The notes under the pieces were generated by a model. That model was not told where the DNA came from and made no database searches. It saw only the letters and a list, made by a program, of their open reading frames with translations. The position numbers and the translations under genes were made by a program. Below are positions 17,074 to 25,279 of a DNA stretch of 64,000 nucleotides, in pieces (within the stretch, counting starts at the first letter, position 1; each line of letters opens with the position of its first letter). Source of the stretch: Pseudomonas sp. VD-NE ins (GTDB taxonomy: Bacteria > Pseudomonadota > Gammaproteobacteria > Pseudomonadales > Pseudomonadaceae); assembly GCF_031882575.1 (NCBI RefSeq), contig NZ_CP134772.1, positions 5,344,501 through 5,408,500 of the forward strand. Direction: 5' to 3'.

Positions 17074-19485
17074 ATGAGCACCGAAAGTGCTTCGAGTCGG
17101 GGCCGTTTGCTACCGAGCCTGCTCGGCATTCTGCTTCTACTGATGGGCCTGGCCATGTTGGCCGGTGGGATCAAGCTGAGCATGCTCGGCGGCTCGCTGT
17201 ACTACCTGCTGGCCGGTATCGGCATTGCGCTGTCCGGCATCCTGTTGCTGATGCGTCGTCGCGCAGCGCTGGGCCTGTACGCCATCGTTCTGTTTGCCAG
17301 CACCGTTTGGGCGCTGTGGGAAGTCGGTCTGGACTGGTGGCAACTGGTGCCACGTCTGGCCCTATGGTTTGTCCTCGGCTTCGTGATGTTGCTGCCGTGG
17401 TTCCGTCGTCCGCTGCTGCTTAACGGCCCGGCGCCACTGGGCACTGGCGGTCTGACCGTCGCTGTGGTGCTGGCCGGCGTCACCGCTCTGGCCAGCCTGT
17501 TCACCCATCCGGGCGAAACCTTCGGCGAACTGGGCCGCGACACCGCGGACACCACCAGCACCGCGCCAGCCATGCCCGATGGCGACTGGCAGGCCTATGG
17601 CCGCACCGAGTTCGGTGACCGTTACTCGCCGCTGAAGCAGATCACCCCGGCCAACGTCGGCAAGCTGCAAGAAGCCTGGCGCATCCAGACCGGCGACCTG
17701 CCAACGGCAGATGACCCGGTCGAGCTGACCAACGAAAACACCCCGCTCAAAGCCAACGGCATGATCTACGCCTGCACCGCGCACAGCAAAGTGTTGGCCC
17801 TGGACCCGGACACCGGCAAAGAACTGTGGCGTTTCGACCCGCAGATCAAGAGCCCGGTCGGCTTCAAAGGCTTCGCCCACATGACCTGCCGTGGCGTGTC
17901 GTACTACGACGAAGCCGCTTACGCGAAAACTGAAAACGCAGCCTCGGCGGTGATTTCCGAAGCTGGCAAAGCCGTTGCTCAGGCCTGCCCGCGTCGTCTG
18001 TACCTGCCAACCGCTGATGCCCGCCTGATCGCCCTGAACGCCGACACCGGCAAGATCTGCGAAGGCTTCGGCAAAAACGGCGTGGTTGACCTGACCCAAG
18101 GCATCGGCCCGTTCACCGCTGGCGGCTACTACTCCACCTCGCCAGCGGCGATTACCCGTGACCTGGTGATCATGGGCGGTCACGTTACCGACAACGAATC
18201 GACCAACGAGCCATCGGGCGTGATCCGCGCCTTCGACGTGCGCGACGGTCACCTCGTGTGGAACTGGGACAGCGACAAGCCAGACGCCACCGAGCCATTG
18301 GCACCGGGCGAAACCTACAGCCGCAACTCGGCCAACATGTGGTCGCTGGCCAGCGTCGACGAAAAACTCGGCATGGTGTACCTGCCACTGGGCAACCAGA
18401 CCCCAGACCAGTGGGGCGCAGATCGCACCCCGGGCGCCGAGAAATTCAGCGCCGGCATCGTGGCTCTGGACCTGGCCACCGGTAAAGTGCGCTGGAACTA
18501 CCAGTTCACTCACCACGACCTGTGGGACATGGACGTTGGCAGCCAGCCAACCCTGCTCGACATGAAAACCGCCGACGGCGTGAAACCTGCGCTGATCGCT
18601 CCGACCAAACAGGGCAGCCTGTACGTCCTCGACCGTCGTGACGGCACGCCGATCATCCCGATCAAGGAAATCCCGGTCCCGCAAGGCGCAGTGAAAGGCG
18701 ACCACACCGCACCGACCCAGGCCCGTTCGGACCTCAACCTGCTGGCCCCGGAACTGACCGAAAAAGCCATGTGGGGCGCGAGCCCGTTCGACCAGATGCT
18801 GTGCCGCATCCAGTTCAAAGAACTGCGTTACGAAGGCCAGTACACCCCGCCGTCGGAACAGGGCAGCCTGATCTACCCGGGTAACGTCGGCGTGTTCAAC
18901 TGGGGCGGCGTCTCGGTCGATCCGGTTCGCCAAATGCTGTTCACCAGCCCGAACTACATGGCCTTCGTTTCGAAAATGGTGCCACGCGAGCAAGTCGCCG
19001 CCGGCAGCAAACGCGAAAGCGAAACCGCTGGCGTGCAACCGAACACCGGCGCGCCATACGCGGTGATCATGCACCCGTTCATGTCGCCATTCGGCGTACC
19101 GTGCCAGGCCCCGGCCTGGGGCTACGTCGCCGGTATCGACCTGACCACCAGCAAAGTCGTGTGGAAACGCAAAAACGGCACCAGCCGCGACAGCTCGCCA
19201 ATCCCGATCGGCTTCACCTTGGGCGTGCCAAGCATGGGCGGCTCGATGGTCACGGCTGGCGGCGTCGGCTTCCTCAGCGGCACCCTCGACCAGTACCTGC
19301 GCGCGTACGACGTGAACAGCGGTAAAGAGCTGTGGAAATTGCGTCTGCCGGCTGGCGGCCAAGCAACTCCGATGACTTATACCGGCAAGGACGGCAAGCA
19401 ATACGTCCTGCTGGTCGTCGGCGGTCACGGCTCGCTGGGCACCAAAATGGGTGACTACGTGATTGCGTACAAACTGCCGGAATAA
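17074..19485 (+). CDS. gcd: membrane-bound PQQ-dependent glucose dehydrogenase
   Basis: 803 residues, the usual length of quinoprotein glucose dehydrogenases. Five hydrophobic helices occupy about 12-140 (LLPSLLGILLLLMGLAML first). From about 160 the periplasmic eight-bladed propeller follows: WQAYGRTEFGDRYSPLKQI, then repeated W motifs, HHDLWDMDVGSQPTL and the terminal QYVLLVVGGHGSLGTKMGDY. It oxidises glucose to gluconate in the periplasm and passes electrons to ubiquinone; PQQ is the cofactor. ATG 17074 follows GGAG and gives the family start (MSTES); a longer in-frame start at 17029 lacks support. A strong terminator follows. Family call very firm. Confidence 0.95.
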   Translation: MSTESASSRGRLLPSLLGILLLLMGLAMLAGGIKLSMLGGSLYYLLAGIGIALSGILLLMRRRAALGLYAIVLFASTVWALWEVGLDWWQLVPRLALWFVLGFVMLLPWFRRPLLLNGPAPLGTGGLTVAVVLAGVTALASLFTHPGETFGELGRDTADTTSTAPAMPDGDWQAYGRTEFGDRYSPLKQITPANVGKLQEAWRIQTGDLPTADDPVELTNENTPLKANGMIYACTAHSKVLALDPDTGKELWRFDPQIKSPVGFKGFAHMTCRGVSYYDEAAYAKTENAASAVISEAGKAVAQACPRRLYLPTADARLIALNADTGKICEGFGKNGVVDLTQGIGPFTAGGYYSTSPAAITRDLVIMGGHVTDNESTNEPSGVIRAFDVRDGHLVWNWDSDKPDATEPLAPGETYSRNSANMWSLASVDEKLGMVYLPLGNQTPDQWGADRTPGAEKFSAGIVALDLATGKVRWNYQFTHHDLWDMDVGSQPTLLDMKTADGVKPALIAPTKQGSLYVLDRRDGTPIIPIKEIPVPQGAVKGDHTAPTQARSDLNLLAPELTEKAMWGASPFDQMLCRIQFKELRYEGQYTPPSEQGSLIYPGNVGVFNWGGVSVDPVRQMLFTSPNYMAFVSKMVPREQVAAGSKRESETAGVQPNTGAPYAVIMHPFMSPFGVPCQAPAWGYVAGIDLTTSKVVWKRKNGTSRDSSPIPIGFTLGVPSMGGSMVTAGGVGFLSGTLDQYLRAYDVNSGKELWKLRLPAGGQATPMTYTGKDGKQYVLLVVGGHGSLGTKMGDYVIAYKLPE

Positions 19486-19506
19486 GTTTTAGCGGCGGTA
19501 AAAATG

Positions 19507-19540
19507 AAGGCGATGTCTCGTGAGGGGCATCGCCTTTTTT
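19507..19540 (+). terminator. intrinsic terminator after gcd
   Basis: AGGCGATG (19508-19515) and CATCGCCT (19528-19535) form a stem followed by a run of six T residues, 22 bases after the gcd stop codon. Confidence 0.85.
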
Positions 19541-19571
19541 GTGCATGCCATTTCTGCATACACCTGAGGAC

Positions 19572-19665
19572 CCTGTGGGAGCGAGCCTGCTCGCGAAGGC
19601 GTCGGCACATTCAACATCTACGGTGCCTGACACACCGCTTTCGCGAGCAGGCTCGCTCCCACAGG
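19572..19665. repeat. REP pair, GTGGGAGCGAGC type
   Basis: Arms 19572-19597 and about 19640-19665 are reverse complements (CCTGTGGGAGCGAGCC / GGCTCGCTCCCACAGG). Part of the 518-bp gap 19486-20003, which also holds the gcd terminator, a TCGCTG/CAGCGA hairpin (19784-19801), a CATAAT box (19829-19834) and the leader element at 19875. Confidence 0.85.
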
Positions 19666-19874
19666 TTGAAAAGTGTTTATCTGTGGGAAATGTGCTCGTC
19701 CTACAGACGTTGAAAGTGACACGGAGTTTTCCGACAAGTCGCGTCGGTTGTGCCTCGGAAATTGGCTGGATAGGCTCTGGGGGTCGCTGCAAATTCAGCG
19801 AACGGGCGTCGCGGCCCGACTTCTGGGGCATAATTGCCGCCGCTTAACAGCAGCACCCCGAGTGCTTGTTTTAT

Positions 19875-19957
19875 GGTGGCTGTACGCGGGATACCTTCGG
19901 GTATGCCGAATGCTCAGGTCGGTCCGCGAACCCGCGTACAGCTGCCACCCTCTTTTT
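19875..19957 (+). promoter_or_regulatory. structured leader RNA: three-way junction with UUCG hairpin and U tract
   Basis: GGTGGC plus TGTACGCGGG (19875-19890) pairs with CCCGCGTACA, a 3-base bulge, then GCCACC (19931-19949). Inside lie ATACC-TTCG-GGTAT (19891-19904), a perfect UUCG tetraloop hairpin, and GCCGA/TCGGT (19905-19923). TCTTTTT follows the closing stem directly, as in an intrinsic terminator. It ends about 45 bases before the DUF6124-like gene. It may act as an attenuator or other cis element, or release a small RNA; no ligand can be inferred. Confidence 0.6.
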
Positions 19958-20003
19958 GCGTCGCGGCAATTAGAGGAATGGCCCAATTCCTGAGGAGCAA
20001 CAA

Positions 20004-20369
20004 ATGAAAAAACCAACACCCAATCCCCCCGAAACCAACGACACCTCGCCCTACGAATCCCCCGATTCAAAGAAATTCCACGAAGCCGCCGAACGCGCCC
20101 TCGACCACTACCTCAAACCCAACGCCTTAACCCTGCGCTTCCACAAACCCAGCACCATGTTCCAGGTTGCCCCCGAACAGGACAGCGAAAGCCTGCTGGT
20201 CCACGCCTGCGAATCCCTGGCCCAGGCCAGCCTCATGACCAGCGACATCGCCGCCTACATCGACCTGCCGCAGCGGAGGACGATTCTGGCGATTCAGCAA
20301 ATCATCATGCTCGCCGAACTGGCGGTGAACCGCGTGCTGGATAACCACGAAATCCCTGCAAATACCTGA
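20004..20369 (+). CDS. DUF6124/DUF3077-like small protein of unknown function
   Basis: 121 residues, no signal peptide or membrane helix. A proline-rich N-terminal tail (KKPTPNPPETNDTSP) precedes a helical domain with FQVAPEQDSESLLVHACESLAQ and a C-terminal AIQQIIMLAELAVNRVLD. This layout (APxxDxxxLLxxAxExL, then a terminal helix) is that of the short Pseudomonas proteins usually labelled DUF6124 or DUF3077; the function is unknown. The start is set by GAGGAG 8 bases before ATG. The Shine-Dalgarno lies next to AGGAAT-GGCCCA-ATTCCT, a 6-bp hairpin, and the structured leader RNA lies upstream, so post-transcriptional control is plausible. Confidence 0.75.
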   Translation: MKKPTPNPPETNDTSPYESPDSKKFHEAAERALDHYLKPNALTLRFHKPSTMFQVAPEQDSESLLVHACESLAQASLMTSDIAAYIDLPQRRTILAIQQIIMLAELAVNRVLDNHEIPANT

Positions 20370-20435
20370 CAACTCACCTTGTGTAGGAGCAACGTGCGAC
20401 AGTTCCTACACAAGGTGAGCGTTAGCCCGGTTGAC

Positions 20436-20624
20436 TCAAAAAGCTTTCCCACCACTTTTCATCCGCTGCAATCGATCATTGATCAATTGCTCGGCCTGTT
20501 TGCGGGTCTCAAGCAAAGAACTCTCATCCGTTGCGCTATAGATCACCCGATAACGCAGACCCGGGGTGTCGGAGGAGTATTCGCGAATAGTGAAGCCCTC
20601 ATAATTCGTATCGGTATAACTCAT
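20436..20624 (-). CDS. small conserved-looking protein of unknown function
   Basis: 62 residues starting MSYTDTNYEGFTIREYSSD. Charged and soluble, with a probable helix at the end (ETRKQAEQLINDRLQRMKSG). AAGGA lies 9 bases before ATG 20624, which supports this start over an in-frame extension to 20705. I do not recognise the family. The first half looks like a short beta sheet (FTIREY, RYRVIYSA), and the helix is of the kind seen in small Pseudomonas proteins with an alpha/beta fold. It converges with the DUF6124-like gene. Confidence 0.6.
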   Translation of the reverse strand: MSYTDTNYEGFTIREYSSDTPGLRYRVIYSATDESSLLETRKQAEQLINDRLQRMKSGGKAF

Positions 20625-20911
20625 GGCTGGATTCCTTGAAGTCCGTAAATTGGCATGCACCGTCCTGCCTGAGGACGTTTGGTTAATCTCGGATCGACCG
20701 GGCAACGTGTCTACTGTCAGAAATTACAGGGGCTCAAGATTGGTTCGAAATAAACCGCAATGAATTTTGATCTATGAGTAAACCGTCAAATTGCAGATGA
20801 CTCTCGAGAGGCACCGTTTTTTTTGTGCACATTCTTCAGGCACTGTAGATGCCACAGCGGATCAACTTGCGCCGCCTATATAACTCGCCTCTTGGTACAT
20901 CATCGCGAATA

Positions 20912-20960
20912 GGCATAAAAACCTGTCAGATGTGACAGTTAACTGTTTATGCCTTTTCTC
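20912..20960 (+). promoter_or_regulatory. nested palindrome with T-rich tail before orphan gene
   Basis: GGCATAAA (20912-20919) and TTTATGCC (20946-20953) enclose CTGTCA-GATG-TGACAG (20923-20938). TTTTCTC follows the outer arm. It sits about 50 bases before the start codon of the gene at 21003. It could be a protein operator or a leader hairpin/attenuator. The remainder of the 378-bp gap 20625-21002 holds no gene that I can support. Confidence 0.5.
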
Positions 20961-21002
20961 TCAGACTTCCTTCTCCAACTCAATCAATCGAGGAAGCTCC
21001 CC

Positions 21003-21455
21003 ATGACAACTTCAAAAGCATCCCCAGCAGTCTTCGCCGTCGGCGTTCTTGATATTGATGTGAAAGGCACTATCAGCGGTACATATTTAGATCTGACCAG
21101 CTACAGGACCACAGCCACTTCTGTGTCTTTCAACCCGTTAGGAGGTTATTACTTTGATTTCGGTCACCACAAAGGTTTATCGAGCGAACGAACTTTTTCC
21201 GTTTCACTTCGCGACCTGCTAAAGCCATCCACACCTGGCTACTCTGAAAGAGTCGTTACAGACCGGGGTATCCAGTTTTATGAATATGAAATGAAATCCT
21301 CTTCAACTATCGCTGTCTCCAGACCCAGTCCCAGCCTGTACCGATATGAACTCAACGATTTCAAACTTTCCGGCAAAGCACGCTACACGGATGACACGCG
21401 TGAACTCACCTGTAACGGATTCTTTCTGCTCCAGGAACTGACCTGGCCTTTGTAA
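21003..21455 (+). CDS. orphan protein of unknown function
   Basis: 150 residues. The start MTTSKASPAVFAVG follows CGAGGAAG by 6 bases, better supported than an upstream in-frame start at 20949. No signal peptide or membrane segment. Strand-rich and aromatic: VGVLDIDVKGTISGTYLDL, then a middle part with FNPLGGYYFDFGHHKGL and a final ELTCNGFFLLQELTWPL. I do not recognise the family. Base composition is visibly more AT-rich than in neighbouring core genes, and the gene is flanked by a palindrome and a repeat element, which suggests recent acquisition (inference). Confidence 0.65.
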   Translation: MTTSKASPAVFAVGVLDIDVKGTISGTYLDLTSYRTTATSVSFNPLGGYYFDFGHHKGLSSERTFSVSLRDLLKPSTPGYSERVVTDRGIQFYEYEMKSSSTIAVSRPSPSLYRYELNDFKLSGKARYTDDTRELTCNGFFLLQELTWPL

Positions 21456-21505
21456 CGACCTTGGTCAGGTAACCCCGTACCCAAATGCAGAACGTAAAAT
21501 CAAAA

Positions 21506-21671
21506 GCCCCTCACCCTAACCCTCCCGAAACGTCGGACCGCCCGTAGGGAGAGGGGACTGACCGAGTTCTCAGGGAGAGATACGCCGACATGCAATAACG
21601 CGTTGAACTCAAGCTTTGAAAAGCACACAAATCGGCCCCCTCTCCCTCCGGGAGAGGGCTGGGGTGAGGGC
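21506..21671. repeat. MITE-like inverted repeat element, copy 1 of 3
   Basis: Ends GCCCCTCACCCTAACCCTC and its near reverse complement GAGGGCTGGGGTGAGGGC, with inner complementary blocks of CCCTCTCC/GGAGAGGG type and an AT-rich centre. Related copies lie at 24634-24811 and 27780-27928. It is part of the 747-bp gene-free gap 21456-22202. Confidence 0.75.
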
Positions 21672-21744
21672 AGATCCACCACAAACCCAAAGCCGAATAC
21701 CCGTGCTCCTCACCACTCAATAGGCCGAGTGTCAGCTCGCCTGC

Positions 21745-21770
21745 TCTTGATCTTGATCTTGATCTTGATC
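21745..21770. repeat. tandem hexanucleotide TCTTGA x4
   Basis: Four perfect copies of TCTTGA (21745-21768) followed by TC. In coding terms it would give a DQDQDQ run on the minus strand, but no supported gene covers it. A possible slippage site. Confidence 0.7.
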
Positions 21771-21774
21771 CACG

Positions 21775-22060
21775 GGCGACGTCGGAAGGCTGAGCGGAGG
21801 GATTGATCCGGGCGTGGGAGCGCAGCGACCGTTTGGCGCAGCCAAACACAGCGAGAGGAGGTGCAGCGAAGCAAACCGTAGGCGCTGCGCCCGGATCGAT
21901 CCCGCAGCGAAGGAACCCCGAGCCCCAGCGAGCGGGCCGCACGTAGGAGCAAGCGTTTTTTGCTTACTTTTTTTGGCGTTTGAAAAAAAGTGAGTCGCCG
22001 TAAGGGCGAAACCGCCAGCCGCAGCACCCGAAGCAACGGATATCCCCCCAAAACCCCAAG
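21775..22060. other. gene-free block resembling a widespread Pseudomonas intergenic repeat
   Basis: Open frames here are short, proline/arginine-rich and uneven, and no start has a good ribosome site. The minus-strand reading (AKKSKQKTLAPTCGPLAGAR) resembles false ORFs that I recall from many Pseudomonas genomes, suggesting a repeated non-coding block. I see no gene here or in the stretch from 22061 to the Lon start. Confidence 0.4.
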
Positions 22061-22202
22061 AACCTGGTCGGCCCAAAGGCCGCCAAGTCAAAAGCGTGAA
22101 CCCTGTCAAAACCCTGAACACACAATCAGAAACACCGCCCCCCATTGAAACCACCCAAACCCTGCCCCATCTAAGACCCATACCCCATTGCGCAGGTGCC
22201 CC

Positions 22203-24620
22203 ATGAGCGACCAGCAAGAATTCCCGGAAAACCCCGACGACTACACCGAAGCCGAACACATCGAACACACCTCCTCCGGCAAAGGCCTCGCCCTGCCCGG
22301 CCAGAACCTGCCGGACAAGGTCTACATCATCCCGATCCACAACCGCCCGTTCTTCCCGGCGCAAGTCCTGCCGGTCATCGTCAATGAAGAACCGTGGGCC
22401 GAAACCCTCGAACTGGTCAGCAAATCCGAACACCACTCCCTGGCCCTGTTCTTCATGGACACGCCCCAGGAAGACCCGCGTCACTTCGACACTGGCGCCC
22501 TGCCGCAATACGGCACCCTGGTCAAAGTCCACCACGCCAGCCGCGAAAACGGCAAATTGCAATTCGTCGCCCAAGGCCTGAGCCGCGTACGCATCAAGAC
22601 CTGGCTGAAACACCACCGCCCACCGTACCTGGTCGAAGTCGAATACCCGCACCAGCCCACCGAGCCGACCGACGAGGTCAAGGCCTACGGCATGGCGCTG
22701 ATCAACGCGATCAAGGAACTGCTGCCGCTCAACCCGCTGTACAGCGAAGAGCTGAAAAACTACCTCAACCGCTTCAGCCCCAACGATCCGTCGCCGCTGA
22801 CCGACTTCGCCGCCGCCCTGACCTCGGCCACCGGCCCCGAGCTGCAAGCCGTGCTCGACTGCGTGCCGATGCTCAAGCGCATGGAAAAAGTCCTGCCGAT
22901 GCTGCGCAAGGAAGTCGAAGTCGCGCGCCTGCAAAAAGAGATTTCGGCAGAAGTTAACCGCAAGATCGGCGAGCATCAGCGCGAGTTCTTCCTCAAGGAA
23001 CAACTCAAGGTCATCCAGCAGGAACTCGGCCTGACCAAGGACGACCGCAGCGCCGACCTCGAACAGTTCGAGCAGCGTTTAGAGGGCAAAGTCCTGCCGG
23101 CGCAGGTGCAGAAACGCCTCGAAGAAGAAATGAACAAACTGTCGATCCTCGAAACCGGTTCGCCAGAGTACGCGGTCACCCGCAACTACCTCGACTGGGC
23201 GACCTCGGTGCCGTGGGGCGTGTACGGCGAGGACAAACTCGACCTCAAGCACGCGCGCAAAATCCTCGACAAACACCACGCCGGCCTCGACGACATCAAG
23301 GACCGCATCCTCGAATTCCTCGCCGTCGGTGCTTATAAAGGCGAGATCAGCGGCTCCATCGTGCTGCTGGTCGGTCCGCCGGGCGTGGGTAAAACCAGCG
23401 TCGGCAAATCCATCGCCGAATCCCTTGGCCGACCGTTCTACCGCTTCAGCCTCGGCGGCATGCGCGACGAAGCCGAGATCAAGGGCCACCGCCGCACCTA
23501 CATCGGCGCGCAGCCGGGCAAACTCGTGCAGGCGTTAAAAGACGTCGAAGTGATGAACCCGGTGATCATGCTCGACGAGATCGACAAGATGGGCCAAAGC
23601 TACCAGGGCGACCCGGCCTCGGCGCTGCTGGAAACACTCGACCCGGAACAGAACGTCGAATTCCTCGACCACTACCTCGACCTGCGCATGGACCTGTCGA
23701 AAGTCCTGTTCGTGTGCACCGCCAACACCCTCGATTCGATTCCGGGTCCGTTGCTCGACCGCATGGAAGTGATTCGCCTGTCGGGCTACATCACCGAAGA
23801 AAAAGTCGCCATCGCCAAGCGTCACCTGTGGCCGAAACTGCTGGAGAAGGCTGGCGTGTCGAAAGGCAGCCTGAGCATCAGCGACACCGCGCTCAAAGCC
23901 TTGATCGACGGTTACGCCCGTGAGGCCGGCGTGCGCCAGCTGGAAAAGCAAATGGGCAAACTGGTGCGCAAAGCGGTGATGAAGCTGATCGACGAGCCGA
24001 AAGCGGTGATCAAACTCGGGCCGAAAGACCTCGAAGCGTCACTCGGTCATCCGGTATTCCGCAATGAACAAGTGCTATCCGGCACGGGCGTGATTACCGG
24101 TCTGGCCTGGACCAGCATGGGCGGCGCCACATTGCCGATCGAAGCGACGCGGATTCACACGCTCAACCGTGGCTTCAAACTCACCGGACAATTGGGCGAT
24201 GTGATGAAGGAATCGGCGGAGATCGCCTACAGCTACGTCAGTTCGCACCTGAAACAGTTCGGCGGTGACGCGAAGTTCTTCGACGAAGCCTTCGTCCACC
24301 TGCACGTTCCCGAAGGCGCAACACCGAAAGACGGCCCGAGCGCCGGCGTGACCATGGCCAGCGCCCTGCTCTCCCTCGCGCGTAATCAGCCACCGAAAAA
24401 AGGTGTGGCGATGACCGGCGAACTGACGTTGACCGGGCATGTGCTGCCGATTGGCGGAGTGCGTGAGAAGGTGATTGCGGCGCGTCGGCAGAAGATCTTC
24501 GAGCTGATTTTGCCGGAGCCGAATCGGGGTAACTTTGAGGAATTGCCGGATTATCTGAAGGAAGGGATTACGGTGCACTTCGCCAAGCGGTTTGCCGATG
24601 TGGCGAAGGTACTGTTCTGA
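22203..24620 (+). CDS. lon: ATP-dependent protease Lon (second Lon type)
   Basis: 805 residues. The N-terminal substrate-binding domain starts near 45 (VYIIPIHNRPFFPAQVLPV), the AAA+ module has Walker A GPPGVGKTS (about 390) and Walker B VIMLDEIDKM (about 455), and the C-terminal peptidase has the catalytic Ser713 (KDGPSAGVT) and Lys756 (GVREKVIAA), 43 residues apart as in E. coli Lon. It unfolds and degrades damaged and regulatory proteins in the cytoplasm. Its neighbours are gcd and the chagasin-like gene, not clpX/hupB, so this is the additional Lon that Pseudomonas carries besides the clpX-linked one. ATG 22203 is chosen; TTG 22188 is a longer alternative. Confidence 0.93.
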   Translation: MSDQQEFPENPDDYTEAEHIEHTSSGKGLALPGQNLPDKVYIIPIHNRPFFPAQVLPVIVNEEPWAETLELVSKSEHHSLALFFMDTPQEDPRHFDTGALPQYGTLVKVHHASRENGKLQFVAQGLSRVRIKTWLKHHRPPYLVEVEYPHQPTEPTDEVKAYGMALINAIKELLPLNPLYSEELKNYLNRFSPNDPSPLTDFAAALTSATGPELQAVLDCVPMLKRMEKVLPMLRKEVEVARLQKEISAEVNRKIGEHQREFFLKEQLKVIQQELGLTKDDRSADLEQFEQRLEGKVLPAQVQKRLEEEMNKLSILETGSPEYAVTRNYLDWATSVPWGVYGEDKLDLKHARKILDKHHAGLDDIKDRILEFLAVGAYKGEISGSIVLLVGPPGVGKTSVGKSIAESLGRPFYRFSLGGMRDEAEIKGHRRTYIGAQPGKLVQALKDVEVMNPVIMLDEIDKMGQSYQGDPASALLETLDPEQNVEFLDHYLDLRMDLSKVLFVCTANTLDSIPGPLLDRMEVIRLSGYITEEKVAIAKRHLWPKLLEKAGVSKGSLSISDTALKALIDGYAREAGVRQLEKQMGKLVRKAVMKLIDEPKAVIKLGPKDLEASLGHPVFRNEQVLSGTGVITGLAWTSMGGATLPIEATRIHTLNRGFKLTGQLGDVMKESAEIAYSYVSSHLKQFGGDAKFFDEAFVHLHVPEGATPKDGPSAGVTMASALLSLARNQPPKKGVAMTGELTLTGHVLPIGGVREKVIAARRQKIFELILPEPNRGNFEELPDYLKEGITVHFAKRFADVAKVLF

Positions 24621-24633
24621 CCGGTAGCCCGTA

Positions 24634-24811
24634 GCCCCTCACCCCAGCCCTCTCCCCCAGGAGAGGGAGCCAACCGAGCCGTCTTGCGCTATGCGCCGAC
24701 CTGAAACACCGGGTCGATTATGGATTCGCTGACGCACGCTCAGGTCGGCGTACCTCGCCAATATCCCCCGGTCAGTCCCCTCTCCCCCTGGGAGAGGGCT
24801 AGGGTGAGGGC
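24634..24811. repeat. MITE-like inverted repeat element, copy 2 of 3
   Basis: Ends GCCCCTCACCCCAGCCCTC and GAGGGCTAGGGTGAGGGC, with inner TCTCCCCCAGGAGAGGG and CTCTCCCCCTGGGAGAGG hairpins. It lies directly after lon (14 bp past the stop) and before the chagasin-like gene, so it may act as the lon transcript end. Confidence 0.78.
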
Positions 24812-24884
24812 TTGGCATTGTCACACTTTGTCTCATCTTCAGTTATGCTCGCCGTTCGTCGCCAACGTCGGAGCCGCTGACCTT

Positions 24885-25277
24885 ATGTCCCCCACTCGCC
24901 TGTTTCTCCCCCTCGCCCTTTCGTTGCTGGCCGCCTGCGCCACTCAACCGAAACACAACGTGACCGTGGAAAAACAAAGCGAATGCCCCGTACAACTGAG
25001 CAACGGGCAAAACCTGATCATCACATTACCAAGCAACCCGACGACCGGTTACCGCTGGGCCATTCAGGATTCCGCTGGCGGCGTGTTGCGCGCACTCAGC
25101 CCCGAGGTCTACAGCAATCCGGAAGATGCCGGTGTGGTCGGCGCAGCAGGTCTGTCGACCTGGCGCTTCCAGGCCTTCGCCCCCGGCACCGGGCGTCTGC
25201 GCCTGACCTCGCAACAACCGTGGGCGCCAGAAGTGCTGCCGGTGGAAACTTTTGACTGCGCCATTTCGGTGAATTGA
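24885..25277 (+). CDS. chagasin family (I42) cysteine protease inhibitor, lipoprotein
   Basis: 130 residues with a lipoprotein signal: MSPTRLFLPLALSLLAAC, lipidated at Cys18. The mature domain has the chagasin loops: NPTTGYRW (about 50-57), GLSTWRFQAFAPGTGRL, and QQPWAPE near the end, which correspond to the three loops that plug the active-site cleft of papain-like proteases. Bacterial members sit in the periplasm or outer membrane and probably protect against own or foreign cysteine proteases. GGAG lies about 11 bases before ATG 24885. The stop codon TGA (25275-25277) overlaps the possible TTG start of the next gene, so the pair is probably one transcript. Confidence 0.85.
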   Translation: MSPTRLFLPLALSLLAACATQPKHNVTVEKQSECPVQLSNGQNLIITLPSNPTTGYRWAIQDSAGGVLRALSPEVYSNPEDAGVVGAAGLSTWRFQAFAPGTGRLRLTSQQPWAPEVLPVETFDCAISVN

Positions 25278-25279
25278 TC

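Noticed and set aside
17362..19428. 688-residue open frame on the minus strand opposite gcd
   Set aside because: It mirrors gcd; high G+C genes often leave the opposite frame open. No ribosome site, no family resemblance, composition rich in His/Gln/Val typical of antisense frames.
21732..23003. 423-residue minus-strand frame running through the pre-lon gap into lon
   Set aside because: Half of it is antisense to lon and the other half is low-complexity repeated intergenic sequence.
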